Source of the DNA: Klebsiella pneumoniae
GTDB lineage: Bacteria > Pseudomonadota > Gammaproteobacteria > Ga0077536
Assembly: GCA_945876945.1 (NCBI GenBank)
Contig: CAMCQE010000009.1
Span: 1 to 55,367 of the forward strand
DNA: 55,367 nt
Reading direction: 5' to 3'
Positions 52,133 to 55,367 of this stretch are shown here, one piece after another; the stretch's first letter is position 1; every line of letters starts with the position of its first letter. Under the pieces are notes generated by a model. The model was not told the origin of the DNA. It made no database searches and was given only the letters and a program-made list of their open reading frames with translations. Position numbers and translations under genes: made by a program.

Positions 52133-53455
52133 ATGGCTGGAATCTTCAAGGCCTACGACATTCGTGGGATTTACGGCGACACCCTGACCCCCGACATTGC
52201 CACCCGCATCGGCCGCGCTTTTGTGGACTTCCTGGGGGCGCGCCGTGTCGTCATTGGGCGAGACATGCGCACCCACTCACCCGCCATGTTTGAAGCGCTG
52301 GCCAAGGGCGTCACGATGCAGGGCGCAGATGTGATTGACGTTGGCCTGTGTAGCACCCCGATGTGTTACTACGCGAACGGCAGTCTGGGCGCCGATGGCA
52401 GCATCATGATCACCGCCTCGCACAACCCGGGCGAGTGGAACGGGGTGAAGATCTGCCGCGAGAACGCGATCCCCATCAGCGGTCCTACCGGTATCGAGAC
52501 CATTGAAGCGCTGGTGAACGCACAAGATTTCAAGCCTGCGGCGAGCGTACCCGGACGTGTGACGACCCACGACATCATTCCGGCATACACCGCCCATATC
52601 CGGGCACAGGCGGCCTTCAAAAAACCGCTACGCATTGCGGTGGATTACGCCAACGCCATGGGCATTGTCGAAGCGCGCGCGCTGGCCGGCCTGTACGAAG
52701 AATCGAGCCTGTTCGGGGAACTTGATGGCGCATTCCCCAACCACGAAGCGAATCCGCTGGATCACGAAACGCTGGAGCCGCTGCAGCATCTCATTCGCGA
52801 GCATGGCCCATTCGATTTCGGCATCGCCTTTGACGGCGACGCCGACCGCGTCGGATTTGTGGACGAGCGGGGCGACATCGTGCCCATGGACCTCATCACC
52901 GCACTCATCGCGCAGACCATGTTGAAAACCAGCAAGGGACGCATTTTCTACGACCTCAGAAGCAGCAAAGCGGTGCGCGAGGCCATCGTCGAAGCGGGCG
53001 GCGAGGCCCTGATGTCCCGCGTGGGTCATGCGTTCATCAAACGCCAGATGCGCGACGCCGACGCGCTCTTTGCCGGCGAACTCTCCGGCCATTACTACTT
53101 CCGGGAAAACTATTTCGCCGAAAGCTCAGCGCTGGCGGTGATCTTCGTCGCGAATCTGGTGAGCAGCGTCGACCAACCGCTGTCTGCGCTCATTGCGCCC
53201 TTGCGTCGTTACGCGCCGAGCGGCGAAATCAACTCGCGCGTGGAAGATGTGGCACAGGTGTTCAGCGCGCTGCGCGCCGCCTATCCGGACGCCCGGTTCA
53301 GCGAACTCGACGGCTTGAGCGTGGAATATCCAGACTGGTGGTTCAACGTGCGCGCCTCAAACACCGAGCCTCTGGTGCGTTTGAACCTGGAGGCCCCCAC
53401 CCCGGCCGAGATGGCATCCCACCGCGACGAAGTGCTGGGCATCATTCGCCGTTAG
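52133..53455 (+). CDS. Phosphomannomutase/phosphoglucomutase
   Basis: 440 aa, alpha-D-phosphohexomutase fold of four domains. The phosphoserine loop is TASHNPGEWNG with Ser96, the Mg2+ loop DGDADR has Asp234/236/238, the sugar-binding GELSGHYYF follows, and RASNTEPLVR binds phosphate. It interconverts hexose 1- and 6-phosphates for nucleotide-sugar, LPS or exopolysaccharide synthesis. This resembles AlgC/ManB; the substrate preference cannot be told. A TATACT -10-like box lies at 52093-52098. GAGGAAC precedes the ATG. Confidence 0.92.
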   Translation: MAGIFKAYDIRGIYGDTLTPDIATRIGRAFVDFLGARRVVIGRDMRTHSPAMFEALAKGVTMQGADVIDVGLCSTPMCYYANGSLGADGSIMITASHNPGEWNGVKICRENAIPISGPTGIETIEALVNAQDFKPAASVPGRVTTHDIIPAYTAHIRAQAAFKKPLRIAVDYANAMGIVEARALAGLYEESSLFGELDGAFPNHEANPLDHETLEPLQHLIREHGPFDFGIAFDGDADRVGFVDERGDIVPMDLITALIAQTMLKTSKGRIFYDLRSSKAVREAIVEAGGEALMSRVGHAFIKRQMRDADALFAGELSGHYYFRENYFAESSALAVIFVANLVSSVDQPLSALIAPLRRYAPSGEINSRVEDVAQVFSALRAAYPDARFSELDGLSVEYPDWWFNVRASNTEPLVRLNLEAPTPAEMASHRDEVLGIIRR

Positions 53456-53466
53456 GCAACACACCC

Positions 53467-54537
53467 TCAGCGCTCGCGGCAAATCTCCGCCGCGATCCCG
53501 CTGAGCGGCACCGAGCGGCTCACCGCGCCGCGTTTCACCGCCTCTTTGGGCATGCCGTAGACCACGCAGGACGCCTCGTCCTGCGCAATGGTCTGGGCCC
53601 CGGCATCGAACATTTCCTTCAGGCCCTGCGCCCCGTCGTCGCCCATGCCGGTCATGATGATGCCCAGCGCATTGCGACCAGCCGCTTTGGCCGCCGAGCG
53701 GAAGAGAACATCTACCGACGGCTTGTGGCGACTGACTGCCGGTCCGTCGACCACATCCACGAAGTAATAGGCGCCGCTCCGCTTCAGCAGCGTATGGCGG
53801 CCGCCAGGCGCGATCAGGCACAGCCCAGGGATAACCCGGTCGTTAGCTTTCGCTTCCCGCACTTCGATCGCGCAGATCTTGTTGAGGCGCATCGCGAAAG
53901 CTTCGGTGAATTTCTCCGGCATGTGCTGTACCACCACAATCCCCGGCGCCACGCGGGGCAGCGCAGTGAGTACTGCTTCGAGCGCCTGCGTACCGCCGGT
54001 GGACGTACCAATCGCCACAATGCGCTCGGTGGTCTGCGCCATCGCCTGCGCGGTGGCGGCAGGAATCACCGCGTCTGCGGTGAACTTGGGGGGAATTTTA
54101 ATGGGCGACTCGCGACCCGGCCGCACGCGCCCCACCTTCGCCTGCGCGGCGGCCTTGATGGCATTGATCAGTTCCGCAGCGGACTCTTCCAGAAATTTTT
54201 TCAGCGCGAGTTTGGGCTTCACGATAATTTCCACCGCCCCGGCCGACATCGCCTGCATCGTCGTATCGGCGCCCTTCTCGGTCAGCGTCGAGCAAATGAC
54301 CACGGGCGTCGGGTGTTCATCCATCACTTTGCGCAGGAAGGTAATGCCATCCATCCGCGGCATTTCCACATCAAGCACGATCACGTCGGGCCATTCGCGT
54401 TCCATTTTCTCCAGCGCGTAGAGCGGATCCGGGGCGACGCCCAGCAAGCGCAGTCCCTGCGCCTTGCCAATCATGTCCGTCATCACCTGACGCACGACTG
54501 CGGAATCGTCGATAACCATGACGGAGATGGGATTCAT
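53467..54537 (-). CDS. cheB: Chemotaxis protein-glutamate methylesterase CheB
   Basis: 356 aa. The receiver (4-123) has phospho-acceptor Asp56 ([11 protein letters not shown]). After a linker the methylesterase domain has Ser179 (GTSTGG), His205 ([10 protein letters not shown]) and Asp301 (MTGMGDDGA). It removes methyl groups from, and deamidates, chemoreceptors. The ATG at 54537 overlaps the cheD stop codon (ATGA at 54537-54534); cheR lies further upstream, so cheR-cheD-cheB form one operon. Confidence 0.96.
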   Translation of the reverse strand: MNPISVMVIDDSAVVRQVMTDMIGKAQGLRLLGVAPDPLYALEKMEREWPDVIVLDVEMPRMDGITFLRKVMDEHPTPVVICSTLTEKGADTTMQAMSAGAVEIIVKPKLALKKFLEESAAELINAIKAAAQAKVGRVRPGRESPIKIPPKFTADAVIPAATAQAMAQTTERIVAIGTSTGGTQALEAVLTALPRVAPGIVVVQHMPEKFTEAFAMRLNKICAIEVREAKANDRVIPGLCLIAPGGRHTLLKRSGAYYFVDVVDGPAVSRHKPSVDVLFRSAAKAAGRNALGIIMTGMGDDGAQGLKEMFDAGAQTIAQDEASCVVYGMPKEAVKRGAVSRSVPLSGIAAEICRER

Positions 54538-55034
54538 CGCGCCGGCTCCGTCTTCGGCTGATGCTTCACCCACACGCTGCCGTCCCACAGGTCGAACATC
54601 ACGATGCGATGTCCTTCGCCGCCCACGTGACTCGCCTTCACCGGCTGCCCATGCAAGGCCAGAATGCCGAGCCCGGCGGTGACATTCTGTTGCCCAATGG
54701 CAGATTTGCCGGTTTTGTTGACGGCGGGAAACATGTCGCCACCGCCAAAGAGCTTGATCTCGTAATCGTTGGGATCCGTCCCCACGCGCACCGATTCCTT
54801 GAGAAACATCAGATAGGCCTCATCGCCGAAGCGGCCATCAAGTTCGGGGGTGCGGCGCGAACCACGGGTCGGCAGCATGTAATGGCACATTGCGCCGAAA
54901 CGCCGCTGCGGGTGCCACATGGTCATGGCCACACAGGAGCCAAGCAGCGTGCGCATGCGCACATCAGGGTCATCGCTGAACTGGAATTCACCAGGCTGCA
55001 GGAAATATTCAAAGTACTCGCTCGCTGATCGCAT
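54534..55034 (-). CDS. cheD: Chemoreceptor glutamine deamidase CheD
   Basis: 166 aa. The catalytic Cys is in [11 protein letters not shown] and the catalytic His in [20 protein letters not shown] and [19 protein letters not shown] complete the family pattern. It deamidates specific Gln residues of chemoreceptors and so sets their methylation sites. It sits between cheR and cheB with overlapping or very short junctions. Confidence 0.95.
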   Translation of the reverse strand: MRSASEYFEYFLQPGEFQFSDDPDVRMRTLLGSCVAMTMWHPQRRFGAMCHYMLPTRGSRRTPELDGRFGDEAYLMFLKESVRVGTDPNDYEIKLFGGGDMFPAVNKTGKSAIGQQNVTAGLGILALHGQPVKASHVGGEGHRIVMFDLWDGSVWVKHQPKTEPAR

Positions 55035-55046
55035 AAAACTCAGGCA

Positions 55047-55367
55047 TCACTGGCGCTGATAGATAGCCGGATGGATCGTCGTAAGCGGCAGGTTCATGCC
55101 ATGCAGGCTCTCAGAATGGCCACAGAAAAAATAGCCTCCGGGCCGCAAGGCCTTGCACAACTGACGTACCACTTTGGCTTTGGTTTCCATATCAAAGTAG
55201 ATCAGCACGTTGCGCAGAAAAATCAGATCAAATTGCCCGAGGTCGGGCAGCGGGGCGATGAGATTGACCTGCATAAAGCTCAGGCGACGGCGCAACTCCG
55301 GCACTACGCGAAACGTGCCCTCTTGGGCTCGGACGCCGCGCAAGCAGTAGCGGGTCAGTAGCTCGCG
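55047..55367 (-). CDS. cheR: Chemotaxis methyltransferase CheR (5'-truncated by window edge)
   Basis: C-terminal 106 residues only; the frame is open to the right end of the window (RELLTRYCLRGVRAQ before the visible part). VNLIAPLPDLGQFDLIFLRNVLIYFD matches the SAM-binding domain of CheR, with GGYFFCGHSESL following as the conserved post-motif. It methylates chemoreceptor glutamates. The start lies outside the window. Confidence 0.93.
   Translation of the reverse strand, partial: RELLTRYCLRGVRAQEGTFRVVPELRRRLSFMQVNLIAPLPDLGQFDLIFLRNVLIYFDMETKAKVVRQLCKALRPGGYFFCGHSESLHGMNLPLTTIHPAIYQRQ

Noticed and set aside
1-55367. tRNA, rRNA, prophage or IS element
   Set aside because: No cloverleaf, rRNA core, integrase, transposase or phage structural gene was recognised.

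Overview
The window looks like a GC-rich chromosome segment of a free-living aerobic proteobacterium, most likely a gammaproteobacterium. The grounds are the OxyR/AhpC/AhpD cluster, the CheR-CheD-CheB order, a Tat-exported HiPIP, RhlE, and the density of lipid- and xenobiotic-type catabolic genes. The genus cannot be fixed from the sequence. About 49 protein genes were found. There are no rRNA or tRNA genes, no CRISPR array and no insertion sequence with a transposase.

Layout. 1-813: a short hypothetical gene bracketed by copies of a small repeat (possibly mobile). 941-5766: thiolase/DUF35 pair, ahpC-ahpD with divergent oxyR, and a Nudix hydrolase. 5776-14782: catabolic block (HiPIP, LLM oxidoreductases, a damaged amine oxidase, acyl-CoA ligase, amino-acid permease, hydrolases). 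14936-18981: a tightly packed redox operon of MaoC-fold protein, exported Rieske protein, PQQ dehydrogenase and a redoxin read through an in-frame UGA, which is the best candidate for something new. 19057-24451: H-NOX/kinase nitric-oxide sensor, MFS transporter, SnoaL-like protein, esterase. 24733-32168: RhlE, a CNNM/CorC-type membrane protein, ketopantoate reductase, molybdopterin oxidoreductase, Rieske oxygenase. 32250-37187: two large signalling proteins (REC-PAS-GGDEF-EAL and a membrane hybrid kinase). 37200-38761: cupin/RuBisCO-like pair. 38884-50684: regulators, two more LLM enzymes, YceI, DUF364, DUF1329, GST, amidohydrolase. 50754-55367: receiver-kinase fusion, phosphomannomutase, and cheB-cheD-cheR running off the right edge.

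How the genes fit together. Much of the window serves oxidative catabolism of lipid-like or aromatic compounds: CoA ligase, SCP-x type thiolase with its DUF35 partner, MaoC fold, four different LLM flavoenzymes, a ring-hydroxylating oxygenase, several alpha/beta hydrolases and DUF1329. Redox defence and sensing sit alongside (OxyR-AhpC-AhpD, H-NOX kinase, GST, the selenoredoxin candidate). Many neighbours are translationally coupled (TGATG, ATGA or GTGA overlaps), so the operons can be read directly.

The strongest observation is the UGA at 18211. It interrupts one continuous redoxin frame exactly where a redox Cys is expected (Tyr-UGA-Gly-Cys), and it is followed by a hairpin with a bulged U and a GUGU loop at SECIS distance. 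Other points of interest: a 23-nt-type deletion that removed the FAD-binding glycine loop of an amine oxidase, a RuBisCO-like protein coupled to a cupin, a receiver-Ser/Thr kinase fusion whose receiver has lost its phospho-Asp, and an orphan bidirectional terminator in a divergent gap.
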